The position numbers were made by a program, and so were the translations under genes. Shown piece by piece: positions 1 through 5,743 of a stretch of DNA of 6,116 nucleotides. The notes below the pieces were generated by a model. That model was given only the letters and a program-made list of their open reading frames with translations, was not told where the DNA came from and ran no database searches. Source of the stretch: Maribacter sp. (GTDB lineage: Bacteria > Bacteroidota > Bacteroidia > Flavobacteriales > Flavobacteriaceae); the NCBI GenBank assembly GCA_018679695.1, contig JAHHKH010000270.1, forward strand, positions 1 to 6,116, read 5' to 3'. Numbering within the stretch: the first letter of the stretch is position 1; each line of letters opens with the position of its first letter.

Positions 1-663
1 ACCGTAAAGAGACAGGAGTTAACAGATGTGATTGTCCTTGAAAACAACGATTGGGAGCGTATTTATGAATTCCTAAAATTACGGGATAGGGTTGCTGGGA
101 TCACCCGAAAAACAAATGAGACCGATATCTACATCAAATTGAATCTTGATGGTACTGGAAATGGGAATATCAGTACCGGGTTGCCATTTTTTGACCACAT
201 GTTGGATCAACTGGCAAGACACGGCCAAATGGATCTTGAAATTAAAGTGAATGGTGATTTGGAAGTCGATGAGCATCATACTATTGAAGATACGGCAATA
301 GCTCTAGGAGAGGTGTTTTACGAGGCCTTAGGGAATAAATTGGGAATTGAAAGATACGGTTTTTGTCTTCCTATGGACGATTGTCTTGCACAAGTAAGCA
401 TTGATTTCGGGGGACGCAACTGGTTGGTTTGGGAAGCGGATTTCAAACGCGAGATGATAGGAAAGTTGCCAACCGAGATGTTCAATCACTTCTTTAAGTC
501 GTTTAGCGATGGTGCAAAGGCCAATTTAAATATAAAGGCAGAGGGTATCAATGAGCACCATAAGATCGAGGCCATTTTCAAGGCTTTTGCCAAAGCGATA
601 AAAATGGCCATAAAAAGGGATCCGGAAAAAATGGTTTTGCCGTCAACTAAAGGTATGTTATGA
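1..663 (+). CDS. hisB: Histidinol-phosphatase / imidazoleglycerol-phosphate dehydratase, 3' part
   Basis: The gene is cut at its 5' end by the window edge; 220 codons remain and the frame is open from base 1. The visible part is the imidazoleglycerol-phosphate dehydratase (IGPD) domain, which converts IGP to imidazole acetol phosphate in the cytoplasm. Its signatures are FDHMLDQLARHG (about 190-225), the two metal-binding His-His motifs HHTIED (274-291) and HHKIE (556-570), PMDDCLA (about 373-393) and the C-terminal STKGML. About 35 codons precede the point where a stand-alone IGPD would begin (the RKTNET motif). This suggests the bifunctional form with an N-terminal HAD-type histidinol-phosphate phosphatase, as is usual in Bacteroidota and enterobacteria; that domain itself is outside the window. 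The GTG at 28 is an internal valine, not a start. The stop overlaps the hisH start in ATGA. Confidence 0.95.
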   Translation, partial: TVKRQELTDVIVLENNDWERIYEFLKLRDRVAGITRKTNETDIYIKLNLDGTGNGNISTGLPFFDHMLDQLARHGQMDLEIKVNGDLEVDEHHTIEDTAIALGEVFYEALGNKLGIERYGFCLPMDDCLAQVSIDFGGRNWLVWEADFKREMIGKLPTEMFNHFFKSFSDGAKANLNIKAEGINEHHKIEAIFKAFAKAIKMAIKRDPEKMVLPSTKGML

Positions 664-1244
664 AGATTGTTATAATAAATTACGGTGCGGGCAACATACA
701 AAGTATAAAATTTGCTTTTCAACGTTTGGGATACAATGCTATTTTGACCCATGATGTAAATGAAATAAAAAATGCAGATAGGGTCATTTTCCCCGGAGTT
801 GGCGAAGCCAGTAGTGCAATGAAGATGTTAAGACAAAGTACATTGGATAACCTGATTCCCGAATTAAAACAACCGGTTTTAGGTATATGCCTGGGAATGC
901 AGTTAATGTGCAATTCCTCAGAGGAAGGTAATACCAAAGGTCTCGGCATTTTCAATACCGATGTAGTTAAATTTTCAGATAAAGTTAAGGTCCCACAAAT
1001 AGGCTGGAATGAAATCACCGAATTGAAATCGGAATTGTTCAAAGGTATAGCCGATGGTAAGCATATTTACATGGTACACAGCTTTTATGCACCATTGTGC
1101 AAAGAGACAATCGCGACATCTGATTACGGATTAAAGTATAGTGCTGCCTTAGCTAAGGATAATTTTTATGGGGTACAGTTTCATCCAGAAAAGAGTAGTG
1201 ATGTTGGGGAACGTATATTAAAAAATTTCATTGATAAAGCATAA
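660..1244 (+). CDS. hisH: Imidazole glycerol phosphate synthase, glutaminase subunit
   Basis: This is a class I glutamine amidotransferase of 194 residues, a normal length for HisH. It hydrolyses glutamine and passes ammonia to HisF, which makes IGP and AICAR from PRFAR. The catalytic triad is visible: Cys77 in GICLGMQ, and His175 and Glu177 in QFHPEKS. The oxyanion-region loop PGVG lies at 45-48 and the N-terminal NYGAGN is typical of the family. The ATG at 660 overlaps the hisB stop by four bases (ATGA), so coupled translation is likely and fixes the start. Its partner hisF lies 1.7 kb downstream, separated by a GNAT gene, hisA and a DinB-family gene. The next gene begins one base after the stop codon. 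Confidence 0.97.
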   Translation: MKIVIINYGAGNIQSIKFAFQRLGYNAILTHDVNEIKNADRVIFPGVGEASSAMKMLRQSTLDNLIPELKQPVLGICLGMQLMCNSSEEGNTKGLGIFNTDVVKFSDKVKVPQIGWNEITELKSELFKGIADGKHIYMVHSFYAPLCKETIATSDYGLKYSAALAKDNFYGVQFHPEKSSDVGERILKNFIDKA

Positions 1245-1245
1245 A

Positions 1246-1665
1246 ATGAAAGTCTTTATTTCGACAGATAAAAGTTTGCTCGACATTGAGCGTATACACC
1301 AGTACATCAGTAATGTATCCTATTGGGGCAGGGGTAGAACCCTTAATGAAGTAGAAGTAACCATACAGAATTCGCTATGTTTTGGAATGTACAATGATTT
1401 GAACGATCAAGTAGGATTTGCACGTGTTGTAACTGACCATGTTGCCTTTGGCTATTTCATGGATGTTATTGTTTTTGATAGCTATCGAGGTAGGGGTTAT
1501 GGTACAAAATTGATGGAGTACATCATGAAACACGATGTTGTCCAAAATTTGAAGACCATTGCATTGAAGACCAAAGATGCCCACGAACTATATGAAAAGT
1601 TCAATTTCAAAAGTATAGGCGATTCCAGATTATGGATGACCAATGACAAATTAAAATTGATATAA
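1246..1665 (+). CDS. GNAT-family N-acetyltransferase (accessory gene in his operon)
   Basis: A 139-residue single-domain GNAT protein. The acetyl-CoA pyrophosphate-binding loop is intact: R81-G-R-G-Y-G86 after the beta-strand DVIVF (73-77), followed by the motif-B-like region DAHELYEKFNF (111-121), where Tyr116 is the usual candidate general acid. The N-terminal part (YWGRGRT, NSLCFGMY, VGFARVVTD) resembles a widespread family of small uncharacterised GNATs in bacteria. The substrate cannot be predicted. The frame extends back to a TTG at 1231, but the ATG at 1246, one base after the hisH stop, gives the standard N-terminus and is preferred. hisA starts seven bases after its stop. Its position between hisH and hisA implies co-expression with histidine biosynthesis, but no sequence feature ties it to a pathway intermediate. 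Confidence 0.9.
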   Translation: MKVFISTDKSLLDIERIHQYISNVSYWGRGRTLNEVEVTIQNSLCFGMYNDLNDQVGFARVVTDHVAFGYFMDVIVFDSYRGRGYGTKLMEYIMKHDVVQNLKTIALKTKDAHELYEKFNFKSIGDSRLWMTNDKLKLI

Positions 1666-1672
1666 AATATAA

Positions 1673-2449
1673 ATGCGAATAATACCTGCAATAGATATCA
1701 TAGAAGGCAAATGTGTTCGCCTTTCAAAAGGCGATTATGACACAAAAAAGATCTATAATGAAAACCCACTTGAAGTCGCCATGGAATTTGAGGCCCATGG
1801 TATTCAGTATCTTCATCTAGTAGATTTGGATGGGGCCAAATCAAAACATATTGTGAATTATAAGATTCTGGAGGAAATTGCGTCAAGAACGGCTTTGAGC
1901 ATTGATTTTGGTGGAGGTCTAAAAAGTGATGATGACTTGCGCATCGCCTTTGAAAGTGGCGCCAAACAAGTTACAGGAGGAAGTATTGCAGTAAAGAACA
2001 GGGATGTTTTTTTAAGATGGTTGGCGAAATATGGTAATGATAAAATCATATTGGGGGCCGATGCCACCAATGAAAAGGTTGCCGTATCTGGATGGTTGGA
2101 GGAATCCAATAAGGATTTGATACCTTTTATTCAATCGTATCAGAAAAAGGGAATCGATTATGTTATTTGTACCGATATAAGTAAGGACGGTATGCTCCAA
2201 GGACCCTCTTTTGAACTATATAAAAAAATTATTTCCAAAACGTCAAAGACACAAACCTCAATTGGACTTAGTGGAGTTGAGGACACTGAAATACCTGGCA
2301 TTAAACTAATTGCCAGTGGTGGCATATCGGAGTTTGACGAACTGCCAAAACTTGCCCGGATAGGCTGCGAGGGTGCTATCATAGGCAAGGCCATTTACGA
2401 AAACAGAATAAGTTTAAAGCAACTGGAAAACTATATCTCAACAACATGA
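1673..2449 (+). CDS. hisA: ProFAR isomerase (phosphoribosylformimino-AICAR-P isomerase)
   Basis: A (beta-alpha)8-barrel Amadori isomerase of 258 residues that converts ProFAR to PRFAR, the substrate of HisF. Catalytic Asp8 (PAIDII) and Asp130 (LGAD) are present, as are Thr167-Asp168 in CTDIS, the VSGW segment (138-141), and the phosphate-binding glycines FGGGL (79-83), ASGGI (214-218) and IGKA (237-240). The protein is longer than E. coli HisA (245 residues). The excess lies mainly between helix 6 (ELYKKI, 181-186) and strand 7 (KLIASGG): about 27 residues separate the landmarks, against about 10 in the E. coli and Bacteroides proteins as I recall them. The ATG at 1673 is the only sensible start. 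The stop overlaps the next gene in ATGA. Confidence 0.97.
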   Translation: MRIIPAIDIIEGKCVRLSKGDYDTKKIYNENPLEVAMEFEAHGIQYLHLVDLDGAKSKHIVNYKILEEIASRTALSIDFGGGLKSDDDLRIAFESGAKQVTGGSIAVKNRDVFLRWLAKYGNDKIILGADATNEKVAVSGWLEESNKDLIPFIQSYQKKGIDYVICTDISKDGMLQGPSFELYKKIISKTSKTQTSIGLSGVEDTEIPGIKLIASGGISEFDELPKLARIGCEGAIIGKAIYENRISLKQLENYISTT

Positions 2450-2964
2450 ATGCAGAGGATAGGATACTAAATGAAATCGTTGAAAATGTCCTGTATCGTA
2501 TGGATCAGAACACTGGAATGATAGCCATTGCCTTAACGCAACTTGGAGAGCAGGATGTTTGGAAACGTCCAAATAAAGCTTCCAATAGTATTGGCAATCT
2601 GATATTGCATGTTTGTGGTAATATAACGCAATACGTTATTTCTTCTTTGGGTGAGACAGAGGATATTAGAGTTAGGGAATTGGAATTCAGCACATTGTCA
2701 GGTTTGAATAAAGCCGAACTGCTCCAAAAGTTAAAAGCCACGGTAAACAAAGCGAAGGAAGTAATCAAAAATACCACTCCTGAACAATGGTTAAAAAAAC
2801 GTGAAGTTCAAGGTTTTGAATTCTCGGGTGTTGGAAATGTTCTCCATGCCGTTGAACATTATTCATATCATACCGGACAAATTGCTTTTTGGGTGAAACT
2901 ACTGAAAAACAAGGATCTGGGATTTTATGATGGGATTGACCTAAACACTAAAAACAAAGATTAA
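2446..2964 (+). CDS. DinB-superfamily protein, DUF1572-like
   Basis: A 172-residue protein with the four-helix-bundle DinB/YfiT-like pattern. The expected three-histidine metal site is visible: His55 in SIGNLILHVCGN, and His138 and His142 in VEHYSYHTGQI. The motifs IGNLILHxCGN and HYSYHTGQI match the DUF1572 branch best. Characterised DinB-superfamily members include metal-dependent thiol S-transferases (for example bacillithiol S-transferases), but many are uncharacterised and no substrate can be assigned here. There is no signal peptide, so a cytoplasmic protein is expected. The ATG at 2446 overlaps the hisA stop by four bases and the stop TAA overlaps the hisF start by one base (TAATG). 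The gene is therefore locked between hisA and hisF, probably through translational coupling. Confidence 0.88.
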   Translation: MNAEDRILNEIVENVLYRMDQNTGMIAIALTQLGEQDVWKRPNKASNSIGNLILHVCGNITQYVISSLGETEDIRVRELEFSTLSGLNKAELLQKLKATVNKAKEVIKNTTPEQWLKKREVQGFEFSGVGNVLHAVEHYSYHTGQIAFWVKLLKNKDLGFYDGIDLNTKNKD

Positions 2965-3719
2965 TGCTTGCAAAACGAATCATTCCATGCTTGGATATAA
3001 AGGATGGTCGCACCGTAAAGGGAATCAATTTCGTCGATTTGCGGGATGCCGGAGATCCTGTTGAACTCGCTGAAATATATAGCAGGCAAGGAGCTGATGA
3101 ATTGGTGTTCTTGGATATTTCGGCGACAGAACAAAAAAGAAAGACATTGGCAGAGCTGGTCTATCATGTTGCCGAAAAAGTAAATATCCCTTTTACGGTG
3201 GGTGGTGGAATTTCATCGGTTGAAGACGTTGATTTGCTATTGCATAATGGAGCTGACAAGGTTTCGATCAATTCATCGGCAGTAAAAAATCCACAATTGA
3301 TTAATGATTTGGTCGCCAAGTTTGGATCACAATGCATTGTTGTGGCAATAGATGCCAAAGAGATTGATGGCGAGTGGATGGTGCATTTGGTAGGCGGAAA
3401 AGTACCTACCAAAATAAAACTGTTCGAATGGGCCAAAGAAGTCGAGGAACGTGGGGCAGGGGAAATATTATTCACTTCAATGAACCATGACGGGACTAAA
3501 AACGGATTTGCCAATGAGGCACTAGCTAAATTATCATTGGAGTTGAATATTCCAATAATCGCATCTGGTGGGGCGGGGAATGTGCAACATTTTGTAGATG
3601 CCTTTATTGAAGGCAAAGCGGATGCAGCATTGGCTGCAAGTGTCTTTCATTATAAGGAAATAGAGATTAAGGATTTAAAAAAGGAATTGAAAACAAAAGG
3701 GATTCCAGTAAGAATTTGA
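2964..3719 (+). CDS. hisF: Imidazole glycerol phosphate synthase, cyclase subunit
   Basis: A (beta-alpha)8-barrel of 251 residues, close to the 253 of Thermotoga maritima HisF. It uses ammonia delivered by HisH to turn PRFAR into IGP and AICAR. Catalytic Asp11 (IPCLDI) and Asp130 (VAIDA) are in place. So are the four residues that gate the ammonia tunnel in T. maritima numbering: Arg5, Glu46, Lys99 and Glu167. The phosphate sites GGGIS (80-84) and SGGAG (201-205) are normal, and the C-terminus ends in the usual GIPVRI. The loop TSMNHDGTKNG has Asn174 where many homologues have Asp, while Asp176 is kept. The ATG at 2964 sits in a TAATG overlap with the DinB-family gene. The next gene continues in the same reading frame beyond the TGA. 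Confidence 0.97.
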   Translation: MLAKRIIPCLDIKDGRTVKGINFVDLRDAGDPVELAEIYSRQGADELVFLDISATEQKRKTLAELVYHVAEKVNIPFTVGGGISSVEDVDLLLHNGADKVSINSSAVKNPQLINDLVAKFGSQCIVVAIDAKEIDGEWMVHLVGGKVPTKIKLFEWAKEVEERGAGEILFTSMNHDGTKNGFANEALAKLSLELNIPIIASGGAGNVQHFVDAFIEGKADAALAASVFHYKEIEIKDLKKELKTKGIPVRI

Positions 3720-3722
3720 GGT

Positions 3723-4304
3723 TTGATTGAAGCGAATAGGCAACATAAGGATTTGACCGTTGATATTCTCGTTTCGGCTTTTGAAGATGATGAAGCGGAT
3801 AATTCGATAAATTTTATTGTAAAGCAAGATGCAAGAAGAATTGAACGAATGAGGATATTAATGGGATATTTATTTGAAAAGGCATTGTTGTTCGGCAAGG
3901 TTTTTCTTTCTGAAAATAAAAAAGCCTGTCTTTTGGTCATTTTCTCAGAAAAGGAAAGAACCACCCTCAAGACCATAGCCCTCGACATTGAATTGGCCTT
4001 AAAATGTATAGGTTTGAAAAATATATTCAGAGTTTTGAAAAGGCAGAGGCTCATGAAACAATCTTACCCTAAGGAAAATCATATAAGACCGATTATTATG
4101 GGTGTATCAAAAGATTATTTTGGTCGTGGATCTGCTGCAAAATTGGTGCTTCAGGTGTTGCATCCCTATAATGAAAAAAAATTGCCGGTAATTATAGATA
4201 CGGTATCCGACAAAAATGTAAAATTGTATCGGAAATTCGGTTTTAAAATAAAGCATAAAGATGAGTCCTTAGGCTATCCAATCTACTTTATGAGATTAAA
4301 TTAA
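3723..4304 (+). CDS. GNAT-family N-acetyltransferase with TTG start
   Basis: A 193-residue GNAT-like protein, unrelated in sequence to the one between hisH and hisA. The N-terminal half (KDLTVDIL near 10, INFIVKQD at 29-36, KERTTLKT at 77-84, then RVLKRQRLMK at 103-112) follows a family I recognise from Bacteroidota, which also starts with about ten residues before the conserved LxVDIL. This supports the TTG at 3723 as start; the first in-frame ATG would remove more than 40 conserved residues. The C-terminal half has PIIMGV, a weak acetyl-CoA loop DYFGRGSAA (131-139) lacking the usual Gln/Arg, and the motif-B region NVKLYRKFGF (165-174). It begins three bases after the hisF stop in the same frame. 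The substrate is unknown. Confidence is high for a real gene and moderate for the exact start. Confidence 0.85.
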   Translation: MIEANRQHKDLTVDILVSAFEDDEADNSINFIVKQDARRIERMRILMGYLFEKALLFGKVFLSENKKACLLVIFSEKERTTLKTIALDIELALKCIGLKNIFRVLKRQRLMKQSYPKENHIRPIIMGVSKDYFGRGSAAKLVLQVLHPYNEKKLPVIIDTVSDKNVKLYRKFGFKIKHKDESLGYPIYFMRLN

Positions 4305-4346
4305 ATACAAATAAATTCCTTTAAGGGGATATCGAAGATTTATTAA

Positions 4347-5048
4347 ATGAAAAAAATTGGCTTAATAGGGGGAATTACATGGCAGTCAACATTGTTGTAT
4401 TATCAATATCTGAATGAAGGGGTGGCCAATACTTTGGGTGATAGGCATTCATGCAAATGTTTAATAGAATCGGTCGATTTTGCCGATATTTCAGAAAAGC
4501 AGGAAAAAGGCCAATGGGAGGTATTGAACAAGGATATGGCCCAAATTGCATTCAGACTCGAAAAGGCAGGAGCTGAATTGATTTTGGTCTGCGCCAATAC
4601 AATGCACCTCTGTACCGATGCCATTAAGGATAGCACCACAATTCCCTTATTACATATCGCCGAAGTTTGTGGAGAAGAAATAAAAAAGAAGGGGTGTAAA
4701 AAGGTATTGCTTTTGGGAACAAAATATACCATGGAACTGGACTTCTATAAAGACATTTTAAAAAACCAATATGGAATTGATGTGGTTGTACCTTCTGCAG
4801 GAGATAGGGAGGTCGTACACGAAGTGATCTATACCGAATTGGCCAAGGGGATCATTGCCAAGGATTCAAAAAAGCAATACCTCGAAATCATTAAAAAATC
4901 AGCAGCCGAAGGGGTAGAGGCTGTTATTTTAGGTTGCACCGAGATTCCGTTGCTTATTCAACAAGGTGATTGTAAAATCCCGGTTATTGATACCACGCGA
5001 ATCCACGCCGAAGCAGCCGTAAATTACGCCTTATCCGATATGAATTGA
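4347..5048 (+). CDS. Aspartate/glutamate racemase family protein
   Basis: A 233-residue protein of the Asp/Glu racemase (YgeA/RacD-like) family, a two-domain cofactor-independent fold. The N-terminal IGLIGGITWQST (4-15), CANTMH (82-87), DREVVHEVIYTEL (153-165) and LGCTEIP (195-201) are diagnostic. Cys197 aligns with the single catalytic cysteine of E. coli YgeA. The opposite acid/base position, just before Asn84-Thr85, is Ala83 here, where Cys (classical racemases) or Thr (YgeA) is expected; Cys82 is adjacent. The real reaction is therefore uncertain: racemisation, a different one-sided proton transfer, or something else. The gene is 42 bases after the GNAT gene and 19 bases before hisIE. Its ATG has no clear ribosome-binding site, as is usual in this window. 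No direct link to histidine synthesis is evident. Confidence 0.9.
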   Translation: MKKIGLIGGITWQSTLLYYQYLNEGVANTLGDRHSCKCLIESVDFADISEKQEKGQWEVLNKDMAQIAFRLEKAGAELILVCANTMHLCTDAIKDSTTIPLLHIAEVCGEEIKKKGCKKVLLLGTKYTMELDFYKDILKNQYGIDVVVPSAGDREVVHEVIYTELAKGIIAKDSKKQYLEIIKKSAAEGVEAVILGCTEIPLLIQQGDCKIPVIDTTRIHAEAAVNYALSDMN

Positions 5049-5067
5049 ACCAAATAGCAGTTTTAAA

Positions 5068-5667
5068 ATGAAAATAGATTTTACCAAAAATACAGACGGC
5101 CTCATACCTGCAATCATCCAAGATGCAATAACCAAGAATGTTCTAATGTTGGGCTATATGAACAAAGAAGCCTACGAGAAAACCTTGGATACTAAAAGGG
5201 TCACTTTTTTTAGCCGTACCAAACAGCGACTATGGACCAAGGGAGAGGAAAGTGGGAACTTTTTGAATTTGGTCGAAATTAAAAATGATTGTGATAACGA
5301 TACATTATTGATAAGCGTTAATCCAGAGGGTCCAACTTGTCATAAGGGTAGTGATACCTGCTGGAATGAGACAAATAAACAGGGGTTTGGGTTTTTATCC
5401 GAATTGGAGAAAATAATCTCTGAACGTAAAGAAAACCAAGCTAATTCTGAAAGTTATGTTGCTTCGCTTTTTAGAAGTGGTTTGAACAAGATTGCACAAA
5501 AAGTTGGGGAAGAAGCAGTGGAAGTTATAATTGAGGCCAAAGATGAAAACGACGATTTGTTCTTGAACGAAAGCGCAGATCTATTATTCCATTTTCTGAT
5601 TCTGCTTCAGGCAAAAGGGTATGTATTAAATGACATTGTCGCGGTGTTAAAACGAAGACATAAATAG
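5068..5667 (+). CDS. hisIE: Bifunctional PR-AMP cyclohydrolase / PR-ATP pyrophosphohydrolase
   Basis: A 199-residue fusion enzyme for steps 2 and 3 of histidine synthesis. The HisI domain (about 1-110) has LGYMNKEA (28-35), FFSRTKQRLWTKGEESGN (47-64), the metal-binding DCDND (74-78), and Cys91-His92 and Cys98 of the zinc site in GPTCHKGSDTCW. The HisE domain (about 128-199) is MazG-like and all-alpha: SYVASLFRSGLNKIAQK leads into the EExxE metal motif (148-152), followed by ExxD at 168-171, and the chain ends in VLKRRHK. Both active sites look intact, and the length is usual for fused HisIE. It is the last his gene, 19 bases after the racemase gene. It is followed by a 76-base gap with a candidate promoter for the next unit. 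Confidence 0.97.
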   Translation: MKIDFTKNTDGLIPAIIQDAITKNVLMLGYMNKEAYEKTLDTKRVTFFSRTKQRLWTKGEESGNFLNLVEIKNDCDNDTLLISVNPEGPTCHKGSDTCWNETNKQGFGFLSELEKIISERKENQANSESYVASLFRSGLNKIAQKVGEEAVEVIIEAKDENDDLFLNESADLLFHFLILLQAKGYVLNDIVAVLKRRHK

Positions 5668-5670
5668 GGG

Positions 5671-5698
5671 TTGTATTTTCAAAACCTAGTTAAGTTTT
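5671..5698 (+). promoter_or_regulatory. Candidate flavobacterial sigma-A promoter
   Basis: TTG at 5671-5673 and TAAGTTTT at 5691-5698 are separated by 17 bases. The Flavobacterium consensus is TTG, 17-23 bases, TAnnTTTG, so only the final G of the -7 element is missing. Transcription would start near 5705, leaving a leader of roughly 40 bases before the ATG at 5744. The site lies in the first gap after the his operon that is long enough for a promoter, which supports it, but AT-rich sequence produces such matches by chance. Confidence 0.38.
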
Positions 5699-5743
5699 TC
5701 TAAAAACAATTCCCTGTCGTTCTAAATACCTTATTTTTATGTC

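Larger units (their letters stand above)
1..5667 (+). other. Histidine biosynthesis operon (3' part) with interleaved accessory genes
   Basis: Nine genes run in one direction with overlaps or gaps of no more than 42 bases: hisB-hisH-GNAT-hisA-dinB-hisF-GNAT-racemase-hisIE. Three junctions overlap (ATGA at 660-663 and 2446-2449, TAATG at 2962-2966), which points to co-transcription and translational coupling. No promoter or terminator is convincing within the run. The early pathway genes (hisG, hisD, hisC and the start of hisB) are expected upstream of the window, by analogy with other Bacteroidota; they are not seen here. The operon appears to end after hisIE. Confidence 0.88.

Noticed and set aside
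28..663. GTG at 28 as the start of a stand-alone IGP dehydratase
   Set aside because: The frame is open to base 1, and the residues before and after 28 read as a continuous linker ahead of the IGPD core, as in bifunctional HisB.
1231..1245. TTG at 1231 as the start of the first GNAT gene
   Set aside because: It would overlap the hisH end and add five residues; the ATG at 1246, directly after the hisH stop, gives a standard N-terminus.
3164..3616. 150-codon open frame on the - strand inside hisF
   Set aside because: It is entirely antisense to a well-supported gene, and its translation shows no recognisable domain. The same holds for the other minus-strand frames, including 3650-4054, 4403-4732 and 719-1042.
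1673..3719. Similarity between hisA and hisF as a recent duplication
   Set aside because: They are ancient paralogous barrels found in nearly all histidine-making organisms; there is no nucleotide-level repeat here.
1246..4304. The two GNAT genes as duplicates of each other
   Set aside because: They differ in length (139 and 193 residues), N-terminal architecture and acetyl-CoA loop; they belong to separate GNAT families.
4316..4331. CCTTTAAGG-like palindrome between the second GNAT gene and the racemase gene, as a regulatory hairpin
   Set aside because: The loop would be about one base and the extra pairs are G-T wobbles; it is not a credible stem-loop or a recognisable operator.
5694..5707. 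GTTTTT-CT-AAAAAC inverted repeat as a terminator of the his operon
   Set aside because: The stem is short and almost all A-T with a tiny loop and no GC core or T-run after it; it is expected by chance in AT-rich DNA and overlaps the candidate promoter.
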